A stretch of 64,000 nt of DNA from Zhengitettix transpicula (GCA_037074705.1 CM073591.1:60452897-60516896); one strand, 5' to 3'. Shown: positions 1 through 11,586, counted from the stretch's first letter. Program-made: numbers and translations. Notes: generated by a model not told the origin, from the sequence alone.

Positions 1-906
1 AAAGGCTAAATAACGGAAATAATGATGAAAGTCAGAAAATATACAAAAAAGTGAGCATTTAGTGAACTGAGTTACTAGCTGAGTGTCCGGAGTATTTATT
101 TACCTCCATGGTTCATATGAGAATTAAACTAAGCGAATCCTATAACCCCGGAATCGACACTAATCTCGGTCTTTTATGCATTACTTTACATGTAACCCCC
201 CTTCCACCACCACCCGTACAGATAGGGTCCTTGCCTTTTGGAGTTGAAATTAGAAACTAAAAAATTCTAGTATGACAATATCAAATTAACCGACCCCGAA
301 AATGTTTTATTCGACGCTAATAATGACCTTTTAGGAATGTTTTTAAATTCCTCGCTCTCCTTTCCCGTCCCTAGAGGCGGTAGATGCGCCTTAATCCCTC
401 AGTGTTTGTTCCTGTAACATGTGTATAAAGTTTGAAAGAAATTTCTCCACGCACTTTAGATTGTATACAGAAATCTCCATCTCCCCTTCCAACCACACAC
501 CTAGGGGCTGAACTACATCTTAACTGACATAGTGAATGTCAAAATTAGACTCACAGAATTCTGTAACCCTGATTTTGACACCAATTTCAGTTGTTTCGCT
601 TTATTTTCCACCCCATCCCTTATTGGTGCTTTAAGGGTTTGAAATTATACGCTAAAAACATCTGGATAGAAAGTATTAATCACATCTACATACCGAAAAG
701 TAATATCTGTCGTTTTAGCATGTTTTTAAATTTCACCCCCGTGCACCCCTTGTAAATTTTCTAACGCTTCAAAAGTCCGACAGAAAACTTCCTGGGGATG
801 TGAAAAATAACTCACCAACGTTTCATCGCAATCGGATGAATGGTTTAGCAGCGCGTAGTGGACACACACACACACACACACACACAGACATTCATTTATA
901 TATAGA
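1..906 (-). mobile_element. Helitron-like element, 5' region in reverse orientation
   Basis: Read on the minus strand from about 906, the sequence starts TCTATATATAAATGAATG, then a (TG)n tract, then TTCATCCGATTGCGATGAAA. Further in are subrepeats with the same phrases as the 39611 Helitron: GGGTTACAGAATTCTGTGAG, AATTTCAAACCCTT and AAAACATGCTAAAACG. There are at least three diverged units and no ORF. The base before the TC is C, not the expected A, so the exact 5' boundary is unsure. The other end lies outside the window. Confidence 0.5.
862..886. repeat. (CA)n microsatellite
   Basis: About 12 units inside the 5' region of the reverse Helitron-like element. Confidence 0.9.
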
Positions 907-1439
907 GGAAAATTTACAATCGATACTTTGAAGATTTAAATAATGATTTATAAAAAGTTTTACTTCGGCTCTTTGGTCCACCAAGCACAATCACTTTTTA
1001 TAATAAAATACTTTTGTTCAATTGACGATGAATGAAACTGTATCAGTATTACAGGAATTATTCAATTAAATAAATTGTGAATATCCACTTAACGCTTTAA
1101 GGGTTGATAATAAATAACTTAACGCATTTACGGGAATCGACCTGCATTTTTTAAAAACAATTCTAGATTTCTGAATCGACTCTGCCAAACACTGAGCTTC
1201 ATAATTACATCACGAATTGATTTCATTGCGCATGTAGACTATCTACTCGATCAGTAGACATCATAGACCTCAGCTGTCGTCTTAACACGTCGGCATATTA
1301 AACTCCAGAAAACCTTACTTAATAAAGCATTATAAGAATAGTAAATGGATTTATCGAATGTAGACGATATTACATGTAACAATTTGTTGTTGAAACAAAA
1401 ATTTGTTCTGCGTAATTTTGGGATAAATAATAACGGGAT

Positions 1440-1692
1440 TCTGAATAAGAAAGATAGCCAATACAGACAAAAAAAAAGGTAATACAAATACCACACAACG
1501 TTTCTGGGATCCTTGTTCCTTTCGTCAGGTGCGAAGAAGAGCCTAGAGAAACACAACTGCACAGGTCAGTTGACAACACTCAACTAGACTCTTCTTAGCA
1601 CCTGACGAAAGGAGCAAGGATCCCAGAAACGTTGTGTGGTATTTATATTACCCTTTTCTGTCTGAATTGGCTACCTTTCTTATTCATTATTT
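1440..1692. repeat. palindromic fold-back repeat (family B)
   Basis: The left arm (about 1443-1548) and right arm (about 1589-1692) are inverted copies of about 100 bp, sharing GAAACGTTGTGTGGTATTTA and GATAGCCAAT/ATTGGCTACC. The spacer is about 40 bp. Both arms hold CCTGACGAAAGG...GATCCCAGAAAC. Single-arm relatives occur at 10.88-11.04 kb, 49.63-49.79 kb and more weakly at 36.4 and 54.9 kb. Confidence 0.7.
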
Positions 1693-2766
1693 TCAATCAG
1701 ACGTAATTTTTTTCATTTTAATAACGGAATTCTCTTGAAAAGCTCATGGCTTACCCAATTAGGATCCATTTACAAGTAGTTGAAACATTGTTTGTGCAAC
1801 GACTGTCCGGGTTGTAAACACGGAAGCCTTCTACTGAATTTCAATATACAAATATTTCTCACGATTAAACATTTACCAGATCTATTAGACTTAATAAAGA
1901 ATTAGTATTCTTGTACTGATAACTAAAGAAATACTCTATCACTAATCTGTAACCGCGTATATACTCGTATATTTATATATAGAACATCTTATCGTAGTTT
2001 CCTCCCATATCTTCGGCTTGATCAGTAGGAAGATTCTATTCTGACAGGAAAAGTTTAAGCAGTTTTGAACAAGATTGGAAGCTGCGGTGAACAAAGACGC
2101 CAACTACAAAGAAAGAGAAAAGGCGCGCCTTAAGCATGCAATTCAGAACTAAGAGGAACGAGAAAACGTTTTGCGCTGATCGCAGATGATGCATTTCCTA
2201 GGCACAATCTCACATTTATACACACTGATGAAATGTTTAAATGCCAGATTTCTCAAATATTGAATGTATATTTCCTTTTATTGGACTATCGTAAATTAAC
2301 ATTATTAGTGTATTTTGAAAAGAAATGGTCCAAAAGGGTACAAAATTTTAAATTTGGGTTCTCTTTTTCCAGGAGAGGAAGTTTCTTGTTAAATTTCAAT
2401 CATTTTAATATGTCATTGAGAATATGAACCTCTCTGAGGCCTGGGCTAAAAATATACCATCAGGTATATAAACAGTATAAAAATTAAAGATATAATTGCA
2501 CAAAGATAGAGAAAGATTATAAAAGAGAGGAGAAATAATAAAGATAAATTTTATAAGAAGTTTGGAGAGTATATATTATAAATATTACGTAATAAATCCG
2601 TGTCGGTTTTAACATTTAAGAAGTTTGTCCTATGCTTAATATGTAACGTGGGCTAATAATTCCTGTCTTTATCTAAAATTTGGTAAATATACCAGTTGAA
2701 AGTATGGTTAGTGTCTAAAATGTGTTTGGAAATTACATATAATTTGTCATGCGGAACTTAAATGAT

Positions 2767-3310
2767 TTATTATTTAGATTATTCCGGTATTCGATTGTCT
2801 TGGAGTAGATAGGTGAGCAAGAAAAAGTAACAAAAGGAAAAGCAAAGAAGACAAGAAAAACAAAAGAAAGAGGAAGGTTTAATAGATGCCGTGAAAGATC
2901 AGAAAAAAAAACATGTAGAAACTCCAACGTTTCGAACAGTAAGGAAAAAACTGTTCGCCATCAGGGAGATAACAACACTCAGACGCACAAGACGAGACTC
3001 CGAACACTCATTAAGGGGGCAGACCTATTAAATTCGGCCTGGTCCTAGAGTGACAACTGTCCCAGTAATAGAGTACGAATGTTTTTCTCTCCCTGATGAC
3101 GAACAGAGTTTTTTCCGTATTGTTCGAAGCGTTCGAGTTTGTACATAATTTTTCTGATCTTCGAGACGATCTTTCACGCCATCTCTTTAACCTGCCTCAT
3201 TCTTTCTGTTTTTCTACTTTCCTTTTTTTGTTTTCTTTGCCTTTTGTCACTTTTTCTTGCTCACTTACGTACTCCAAGACAATGAAATACTCTAATAATC
3301 TAAATAATAA
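2767..3310. repeat. large fold-back repeat (family E)
   Basis: The left arm (2767-2970) and right arm (3086-3310) are inverted copies of about 200 bp with some indels. The outer ends share TTATTATTTAGATTATT / AATAATCTAAATAATAA, and the middle shares GTGAGCAAGAAAAAGT. Around the 115-bp spacer sit CATCAGGGAGA and TCTCCCTGATGACGAACAG. The open frames in the arms are mirror images and are not genes. Confidence 0.8.
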
Positions 3311-3639
3311 TGTTACCTGACCATTGTCTACAAATATCAAATCCAGAGTCCTCACTGTTTCTATGTTCCTTAATTGTAGTAATGATGGCTCTGTCAGTTT
3401 GACCTATGAATATGGATAAACAATCATTTCATTTTAACAGGTACAGTAATCTTTTAATTTTATTTTCATCGACAGGGTCTTTAATTTTTTTTATCACACT
3501 TAAGAAATAACATTATCATTAACGATTTTGTCGATCAAACAATTGGCACGGTACTTTGCGTTCTTTACAGTTCTGTTTCATATCTCATATTTTGTATTGT
3601 AATGTTCTATTGATTGTTTGAATTAATTCGTTAATTTGT

Positions 3640-3970
3640 GAATTTGATTGTTTAATAAGTATTCTTTATTGAAGGCCCGATGATCGGCCCTGAGAAATAG
3701 CCGTGGTATTATTGTAAAATATTAATATGTAATGTGATTTAAATAAATTGCTTTAATAAATTAATTTGTTTGTATATTTTAAATCTAGATTTTATTTAAT
3801 TAAAACGTCCGATCATTTTAATTGTTTTACTACAAAATTAGCGTCGTCAACGTGCGGTTTTTCTCAGTAAAATTTTAATTGTTTTGGTAATTATTTTATT
3901 GGACGCCCAATTTTGCATTGTAATTATAAAATTATAATCACTACAAATTGGCACTCTAACGTGCAGTTAA
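3640..3970 (+). repeat. LTR-like fragment, copy 6, opposite orientation
   Basis: GAAGGCCCGATGATCGGCCCTGAGAAATAG at about 3673-3702 matches the reversed family core (GTGAAGGCCCTGAGAAAT) with a small insertion. It ends at ATAATCACTACAAAT followed by TGGCACTCTAACGTGCAG at 3949-3966, a PBS-like sequence. A second such sequence (TTAGCGTCGTCAACGTGCGG) lies at 3838-3857. The fragment abuts the (TA)n tract holding the 4045 R1 element. Confidence 0.35.
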
Positions 3971-3996
3971 TTTCCCTTTGTATTTAATTAAATACT

Positions 3997-3998
<2 letters not shown>

Positions 3999-4040
<42 letters not shown>
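3999..4040. repeat. (TA)n microsatellite, left part
   Basis: About 20 TA units left of the R1 insertion. The run resumes at 4554-4584, so the R1 element split one (TA)n tract. Confidence 0.9.
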
Positions 4041-4042
<2 letters not shown>

Positions 4043-4044
4043 TA

Positions 4045-4551
4045 GGGCAATAGGCTACATGAGGGTAATCCACTTAGGGCAACTCCCCTTTAATAGCATA
4101 GGAAGGGATTTGAAAGGGGGGATGCGGAACTAAGGTTCCAACAAACCGAGGCACCTCGGCCTGTTTTGAGACGTGTATGTTCCGGGGTCACAGACCTTGG
4201 GCGTACGGTAAGAGTTGTTCACTAATCCCATTGGAATAGTCGGCCAGCTGCCTTCTAAACTGGTCGAGGCACGGAGAAGGGAATGCTGCGTCCCCACAGC
4301 AAACTCCTCTCCCGCTATCGGAAGGGCGTGGGACAAGTACCCAATGCCCGACCTACCGATGCAGATTTTTCTAGGGTTTTCCCTGCATTTCTTTAGGCGA
4401 ATGCCAGGTAGGATCCTTAAAATATAGTCCGGGGGCCCTAGTAACTCTTGGCTACCTTCCTCTACCCTTCCGCATCCCCCCTTTCAAATCCCTTCCTATG
4501 CTATTAAAGGGGAGTTGCCCAACGTGGATTACCCTCATGTAGCCTGTTGCC

Positions 4552-4552
<1 letters not shown>
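4045..4552 (+). mobile_element. R1 family nonautonomous DNA transposon, intact copy with 83-bp TIRs
   Basis: The left end (4045-4127, starting GGGCAATAGGCTACATGAG) and right end (4470-4552, ending CTCATGTAGCCTGTTGCCC) are inverted copies over 83 bp with only a few mismatches. The element is flanked on both sides by TA (4043-4044 and 4553-4554) inside a (TA)n microsatellite, so TA is the likely target duplication. The 340-bp core is GC-rich with internal palindromes (GCCGAGGCACCTCGGC-like) and no significant ORF. TA duplication points to a Tc1/mariner- or related transposase, but the TIR matches none I can name. Confidence 0.75.
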
Positions 4553-4586
<34 letters not shown>

Positions 4587-5230
4587 TTATATTTAAACGA
4601 TATATCGCATTTGCGTTTGAATTGAAATAATTGATTAATATGAGATTAATTCACGTCTTGAAGATGATACTGTGGTTTGTGACACATAATTTTGTAGATT
4701 TTCAGAGATCCTGAAATCAATTATCATATAACGTTACTTTTATTGCATATTGGTTATTACTGTTTCCTACGGTAAAAGACGGTACAATGACGGATCTGGA
4801 CGTCATGCTCAGGTTTGTGATTGACCTCAGAAGTCCACATAGAAGAAATGTAACGCAACCTCCAGTCCACGTTTGATTTGAACGTCTCTGTTGGAGTGAT
4901 TGTTCTCCCACATTCCGTTGCCACAATCACGAATTGGGGCGACGTTTCTGGGTAACGTTCCTGCGATGTCGTTTGGAGATGAACGGCGCGGTGTCCATGA
5001 ATGAGGCCAAGGTTCGTAACAGCGCCAGGTACAGACCCGTCGACACGAGATCCCAGGACAACTGATTGACAATATGGACAACTAAGTCTAGAGAAATATA
5101 AAACAGCAAACTTTTCAGTCCAAGTTCCCCAACTTCTCCGCCACCAAGACCGTCAGTCAAATTTTATTAAAAGTGGCGTGCAAGAACAAGATTACAGCAA
5201 AATTAAAATAACACAATGTATGTCCAAGGC

Positions 5231-5360
5231 TTAAAGATTGAAGTATTTCCCGGTGTAATTGTTCGATAAACAGTTATCGGTATTTACTTGGCTGTAGCAT
5301 ATTTAAACGCGACGTTTCGACAACTAAAATCTCTGTCGTCATCTTCCAGGCGAAGTGCTG
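5231..5360 (-). repeat. family C single-arm copy
   Basis: It shares AAAGATTGAAGTATTTCCCGGTG with the outer flank at 57340-57360 (reversed) and GACGTTTCGACAACTAAAAT...GTCGTCATCTTCCAGGCGAAG with the family core. On the minus strand it reads CCTGGAAGATGACGAC...GTTGTCGAAACGTC. Confidence 0.6.
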
Positions 5361-5937
5361 GAACGATTCCATTTCATGTTAATTTCATGTCCATGCTATT
5401 ATTAGGTATCAATGGAGCCGGGAATTGGAACTAAAACTAGACGACCGTCGATACACAAAGTTACAAAAGCGATGCTATAAGTTTCAGTACGTTATATCGA
5501 CAGGTAATCACGGAAATATTGAGGACGGGAATTTATACGACACGCGCACTTTTTAACTTTAATGGCGGTCGAGAAATAATTCTAGCCGACTTGAAAAATG
5601 ATTACATATTTGTCCATTATTTGTGTAGAAAAATTTTATCCGATTTCGACGAATGGTGTTACCAAATTATAAAGCACAGAAGCTCAGCGCAGGACGGAGA
5701 AATGTAGGCTTAGGATTTAATTTATAGACATTCAGGCATTAAATCTTCGTATGGCATTGAACTGGAATTCAAAGAAGCAAGGAACTATGGTGAACAGAAT
5801 CAGAATCTATACAAATTTAACAGCTGACGTCAGAATTCAAAATGGCTTGACATATTCCAATGAATTTTCATATTTTTATTTCTACTTTCTCGTAGGCTAT
5901 AATTCGACAAATTTCAGTTAAAAAGAAGAGGTTTAAA

Positions 5938-6187
5938 AACTCCTCTCCCGTCATCGGAAGGGCGTGGGACAAGTACCAAATGCCCGACCTACCCGATGCA
6001 GGTTTTTTATAGGGTTTGTCCTACATTACTTTTAGGCGAATGCCGGGTAGGATCCTTAAAATATAGCCGGGGGGCTCTAGTAACCCTTGGCTACCTTCCT
6101 ACACCCTACCGCATCCCCCCTTTCAAATCCCTTTCCTATGCTATACGAGGGGAGTTGCCACTATGTGGATTACCCTATACATAGCCT
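5938..6187 (+). mobile_element. R1 family copy, right-hand portion
   Basis: It matches the right half of the 4045-4552 element from the phrase GGAAGGGCGTGGGACAAGTA through GCATCCCCCCTTTCAAATC to GGATTACCCTATACATAGCC. The left half is missing. It is the first of a cluster of four R1 segments between 5938 and 7425. Confidence 0.65.
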
Positions 6188-6231
6188 ATCTACACCCAAA
6201 AAAAAAAGTGTTGCGTGCCCACAAAAAAATA

Positions 6232-6462
6232 TAGGAACGGCGTGGGACAAGTACCAAGAGTCCGACCTACCTGATGCAGGTTTTCAAGGGGTTTGTCCTG
6301 CATCACTTTTAGAGAAATTCCGGGTAGGATCCTTAAAATAAAGCCCGGGGGTCCTAGTTAACCCTTGGCTACCTGCCTCTACCCTTCTGCATCCCACCTT
6401 TTAAATCTTTCCTATGCTACTAAAGGATGCCACCATGTGGATTACCCTCATGTAGCCTGTTA
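6232..6462 (+). mobile_element. R1 family copy, right-hand portion
   Basis: It covers the same right half as the preceding copy (GGCGTGGGACAAGTACC ... GGATTACCCTCATGTAGCC), separated from it by about 45 bp. It is more diverged and has an internal deletion in the terminal block. Confidence 0.6.
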
Positions 6463-6504
6463 TTAGTCTAAAATAAGGTGAAGAGGAAACATGTTAGAGC
6501 TGTT

Positions 6505-6938
6505 ATCTAGCAGGTGATCCGTCCCGGAGAGCTAACAAGGGGCTACATTTGGGGATGCCTTCTTCTCTCTCTGGGGATTTGAACTAAGGTTCCCACAAGT
6601 CGAAACACCTTGATCAGCTTTAAGAGGTGTATGTTCCGGGGTTGCAGACCTGTCCGCTTTTCCTATTGGAATAGTCGTCCAGCTGACTCCTAAACTGGAC
6701 AAGCTCGTCTCGCGCTATTGGAAGGACATCGGTCGAGTACCAAGAGCCCGCCCTACCTGATGCAGGTATCCTAGGATTTTTCCTACATCATTTTTAGGCG
6801 CATGCTGGGTAGTATCCTTAAACTGTAACCCGGGAGCTCTAGTTACCCTTGGCTACCTTCCAATACCCTACCGCATCCTCCTTTTAAATCCTTTCCTATG
6901 CTATTAAAGGGGAGTTGCCCCCACGTAGCCTTTTACTC
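6505..6938 (+). mobile_element. R1 family copy, near full internal length, diverged
   Basis: It starts in the AGGTGATCCGTCCCGGAGAGC block that also opens the 15.5 kb and 60.8 kb copies. It continues through GAACTAAGGTTCCCAC, TGTATGTTCCGGGGTT, CCTACCTGATGCAGG and TAGGATC/TAGTATCC to GGGGAGTTGCC and a CACGTAGCC remnant. A short deletion removes part of the middle. Confidence 0.6.
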
Positions 6939-6994
6939 TAAAAAAATGAAAACATATTTTAATAAGAATTATTATCTTTGTATTTTTTTTGAGT

Positions 6995-7430
6995 TGTAGA
7001 CAGGCTATGTATAGGGTAATCCACATAGTGGCAACTCCCCTCTTATAGCATAGGAAAGGGATTTGAAAGGGGGCATGCGGAAGGGTGTAGGAAGGTAGCC
7101 AAGGGTTAACTAGGGCCCCCGGGCTATATTTTAAGGATCCTACCCGGCATTCGCTTAAAAGTAATGCAGGACAAACCCTATAAAAACCTGCATCAGGTAG
7201 GTCGGGCATTTGGTACTTGTCCCACGCCCTTCCGATGGCGGGAGAGGGGTTTGCTGTGGGGTCCCAGCTTACCCCTCACCATGCCTTGGCCAGTTTAGGA
7301 GACAGCTGGCCGACTATTCCAATAGGAATAGCGGACAACTCTTACCGTATTCCCAAGGTCTGCGACCCCGGAGCATACACCTCTCAAAACAGACCGAGGT
7401 GCCTCGGCATGTGGGAACCTTAGTTCAAAG
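6995..7430 (-). mobile_element. R1 family copy in reverse orientation
   Basis: It is opposite in orientation to its neighbours. The end block AGGCTATGTATAGGGTAATCC is at 7003-7025, GGATCCTACCCGGCATTCGC at 7135, and the GAACTAAGGTTCC box appears reversed at its right end (about 7415-7426). It spans the whole internal region and forms an inverted pair with the copy at 6505-6938. Confidence 0.65.
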
Positions 7431-7569
7431 AACCAGAGAGTTGTGAATTAATATCTCAACCTTTAAGTAAATCATTGACACGTGACTGTAAACGAGATAA
7501 CTACAATTTCTTTTGATTAACAGGCAGGCCTCATTTTATCCCAATAAATAACAATATATGTAATGGTCA

Positions 7570-7900
7570 ATCTCTATTAATGGCACTGGAAATGGCGGAA
7601 ACTGCAAGTGCGGAAGGGGAAACAAGGTAATGAAGGGTTTACTAGTGTACCCTGGCTTTGATTTAAGGATCCAAACCGGCATTATCGTATATCTTACGCA
7701 GGTAAGACGGGTTCTCGGTACTTGTCCCACGCCTGTCCGTTGAATAGTGAAGACGCAGCATACCCGCCTCCATGCTTCAACTAAGTTTGAAGGTAGCTGG
7801 TCAACTTTTCCAGTGGAAAGAAAAAGTCTTATCGCATACCCAACGAGTCTTCGACCCTGATACATACACCACTCAGCCATGACCTAGGTTTCAAGGCTTA
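7570..7900 (-). mobile_element. diverged R1-related element
   Basis: It is weakly similar to the reverse R1 copy just upstream. Shared phrases are TTTAAGGATCCAAACCGGCATT, GGTACTTGTCCCACGCC, AAGGTAGCTGGTCAAC and TTCGACCCTGATACATACACC. It is an older copy or a sister subfamily. No ORF of note. Confidence 0.45.
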
Positions 7901-8035
7901 TTACTACTACTCCTTGGCTCGACAGCCCATGAACGGCCTTGGCTTACCGAGACGACTGTCAGACTGTCATCTTTCTAGATTAGGAGTGACACCTAGTTAC
8001 AGTGACGATTCTCTCTCAGGACCAGCACAAACATC

Positions 8036-8105
8036 TAAGCCCATGCCGGGATTCGAACCCGGAACCTCTGTGATGCGAGCCACTACACAACAGCAGGTCG
8101 GCTTC
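8036..8105 (-). repeat. tRNA-like SINE head
   Basis: On the minus strand GGTTCCGGGTTCGAATCCCGGC contains a perfect RNA polymerase III B box (GGTTCGAATCC). An A-box-like TAGTGGCTCGCATC lies about 25 bp upstream. There is no cloverleaf 5' half, so it is not a functional tRNA gene. The sequence to its left (7910-8035) is probably the SINE body. Confidence 0.5.
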
Positions 8106-8209
8106 CAGGCTTATGGAAACCTCAAATTACTTCTCTGCTTTAGAATTAGAGTCAAAGAAGTAAGAATATATTGTAATAATTAAAAATATAAATTTAATGG
8201 CTGAATTTA

Positions 8210-9115
8210 AAATATGAAAAAAAAACACTAATAACTTTAAAGAACAAACAAATTTTATTAACAAAGTTAAAACACATATAAAATGCACAAAATATTTGGG
8301 ATCTCAGGGTCTTAAACTGGGTTTGATAAATGGCTGAATTTATACAATCAAAATTACATTTACCTTTTATGGAAGTTAATGCGTCTGAAACATAGACGAA
8401 ATTTGTTGTAGAAGAAATAATACTACAGATTGAATTTAAACAGTTTTAAATTTATCAAGAATTAACGATCTCATTTTATCGATATTTAAATAATTAAAGA
8501 ACGATCTGACTTTTATCTTTTAAAAGTGGTTTACAAATAATTTCAAAGTATTTCTCTACTTACGGCCGCCCAGGTCTCATTTTATGTTTTTCGTGCACAA
8601 AATTTGGGGATATCACTGATTCTAGTACTCACAGACTCTAAATGTCAACAAATTCTAATTGGCATAGTTTGTTAGTTGGTCTAACACAAATTGGTAGGTT
8701 CTCGATGCTTTACTCCAACCTGGATTTGCAGTTCTCGTAACTTTAGTTGAAAAGGTCCTTCATTGGTTTGTCTATAGCCAGCATGATGAATTTTCGCTCG
8801 ACCACCGAATACAACATTTGTTGCACTCTCTCCTACCCGACTGAAGATTGCTTTACTTTTCAATATTTAAAAGCATGTTTGTAAGTGGACCACATTCTTT
8901 CGTTCTGGCTGCCCAACTGTAAAGCTTTCGAACTGTTCGCTGTCCGCTGCCCAACTGTAAAACTTCGTCTCTTAGATTTTGAGCGCGTAAACTCTCTCAA
9001 CTGCCCAACAATGTTTTCTCGGATTGTTGCGGCGTCCGCTCTATATCCACTAATAATGAGTCCTCTACAATCCAACTTTCTAATTAGAACAATGCCTTAA
9101 TTACCAATTACTACA
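8210..9115 (-). repeat. LTR-like repeat, copy 1
   Basis: It is a noncoding unit of about 0.9 kb that recurs at 16.0, 38.1, 42.5 and 43.7 kb. The shared core is ATCTCAGGGTCTTAAACTGG at 8300 (minus strand: CCAGTTTAAGACCCTGAGAT). Other shared phrases are AACGATCTGACTTTTATC, ACTTACGGCCGCCCAGG and the end TTAATTACCAATTACTACAATA. Read on the minus strand it would start TG..., as LTRs do. No internal retrotransposon genes are adjacent, so it would be a solo LTR. The LTR assignment is inferred from copies at 38.1 and 43.7 kb that have primer-binding-site-like sequence. Confidence 0.45.
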
Positions 9116-10879
9116 ATACAAATTAATATTCTCTCTACGAACGAAATTTCTGATAGGTGTGATAAAAAGTCGTGTTGGATAACGTATGTACAGAAACGGC
9201 ACGCTAACATTTGAGCTACATTGGTAACATCGCGGAATTGAGCCGCGATGACATTTCAGTGAATAGCGCCTTTTGCTATCTGCGTTTCCCCTTGTGTGGG
9301 TGGGTGAATGTGTGTACTCGTATTTGTTCTATCAAGGCTCGCGTGAAAAGCCAGCTTTTGTCCTAATATAGCTCGGAAACTTCGCTCTTAAGGGTGAATG
9401 GCAGATTGGTAAGATTGTTCCGTGTCGATAACGTTTGGAACGGGTCAATTAAGTCGGGCTTTCCGTAATTAACACAACTGTTAGAACGGACCGTTTCGCT
9501 TCTTAGTCTGCGTCAAAACCTCTCGCGTTCTGCGTGGAGCTTTAATTAAATTCCTCCTTTATGCGTTCACCGACGCCGCTAATGAATTACGACCTGGTAA
9601 AAATCCTCACTACAAACTTGAGAAAGCGTCTACAGTCCAGTGGTGTTTATTCAATTCAGATAACAAACACAAAAATATATATCTTAACGGAATTTAATTT
9701 GCAGCCCAGGTTATACAAATTAATTTCACTGCTGCTTTTATTCATAATATGATCAATCCAATTTGTGAATAAATACCATCAATTTTTTCTAAAAAGGACG
9801 TGAGATTCAATACTTCATAGCGTTAAATCATTATATTTTTTTAACTTGGAAATATGAAAGGAACTACCATACCACTCAAAAAATAACTTTCTTTCAAGTT
9901 ATGTAAAATAAATAGTAACTGTAATTAAAGCTCCTTAAAAATATTTTATAATGAACAAGTGTGTAATTGTTTTTGAGAAGCATATTCGTCTCCAGAAAAT
10001 AATTTTGATACTTCAAAGTCAGACTTCACTTTATTTCACTTTTATTAATTATTTTTAATATTAATACGACCAAATTGTGATTTATTGCTACGAATTATTT
10101 TATACTTAGTTGATATAAATTTTTACCTGCAATACTTTTAAATGAAAATATTACGTCTGTGTTAAAAAAAAATATAATTATTAGATGAAATAGGCAAATG
10201 ACAGACAAAAAGAAAATATTATATAAATACCGCATATACTCACTTCATTTTGACTGCCATATACCTATTTTATCTAATTATCACAATATTTTCAGTATCG
10301 TCTTGAAGTAAAATGGATTTTGTAAGACTGCTCACCAAAAACGTATAAAGCATAAACAACTAAATGTGCAAATCATTTCGATTCTGTTGATATGTTCTGT
10401 AGTGATGAACTAGGACGAGTCAGAACCGTTAATATGTTTCAAAGATTTATGTGAAATACATAAATAAGAAAATATAGCAAGATAAATTACATACATGAAA
10501 ATAATTTAAAAATTTGAAACTAAACAGAAAACAGTGGCCGAAGTCCATAGGTAAAAAAGTTAAATGCAAGAGTGTAGAAATTTTAAATCCCAAAGAGATA
10601 CTTAATTTGATTCTATATAAAACGAGATTAAACGGAAAAAATTTAATTCGCATTAAATTAATCAAAGCAATAAATTATCAAGAAATTTACCTACTATTAA
10701 CTCTATTTAATATATAATATTTATTATGAAAAAAACTTGTTCTTAGTATCGACATTATATTCCCACAAAAATGCTGGTTCCACCATCACTCATTTCAACA
10801 CTGCAGCATCTCAACTCTGTTCGGCAGAACTCTTAAGTGATATGATATAAGCAGCAAAACAAAGGCGGAATCAATTACA

Positions 10880-11045
10880 ATTAATGAATAAGAAAGTTAG
10901 CCAATTCAGACAAAAAAGTGATAATATAAATACCAAACAACGTTTTTGGGATCCTTGTTCGTTTCCTCAGGTGTGAAGAAGAGCCTAGAGCGACACATTT
11001 GCACTTGTCAGTTGACAAAATTATTTTCAATCAGACGTAAATTTT
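10880..11045. repeat. family B single-arm copy
   Basis: It matches the left arm of the 1.44-kb palindrome (AAGAAAGTTAGCCAATTCAG, CAACGTTTTTGGGATCCTTG, GTGTGAAGAAGAGCCTAGAG) and then runs directly into the ATTATTTTCAATCAGACGTAAA end block. The second arm is missing. Confidence 0.6.
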
Positions 11046-11586
11046 TTGCATTTTAAATTTTTTTTTCATTTCAATTACAATTAATTAACATGAATGCCTT
11101 GATGTAGATACTCTGTCTAAAAAATAATATAAAATCAGCTTACTCTAGTTTTTGACAATAGAGACAGTTATTCTAACAAGAAACTTAAATTATTTAAGTT
11201 TATATCAGACGAAAGATCCATATCACTAAACGCTTTTACATTCATCTACCTTTCGTAATATCTATGTCGCAGGTTCTCGTATTAGAAAAGGTAATCTATT
11301 TACCTTATGTGCTTAATATTACTAGATAATTACAAAATTGCAGTTTTTCGCAATAATAATCGACCAGTTAGACAAAAGAAAATACAAGTAAAAATACATG
11401 ATAATTTAAGCATTAAATATCACAGCATGATCATGTTTTCGCTTAACATTAACTAGACATGAAATCCTGGACCTGCGAAGATATTTTTTGACAGTGATAA
11501 TATGGCCACATATGGTTTAATGTGCAGAAATCTTCATGGACCAAACATTGTGTATCGTTATGGTGCTCTGCGTCCATGGTACTTCA

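Noticed and set aside
4130..4427. Open frames within R1 copies (also at 7.2, 15.6 and 61.0 kb)
   Set aside because: The frames differ between copies and are interrupted by indels. They follow GC-rich noncoding repeat sequence.
8036..8105. tRNA gene on the minus strand
   Set aside because: Only the B-box/T-arm and a weak A box are present. There is no complete cloverleaf or anticodon arm, so it is a SINE-type remnant.
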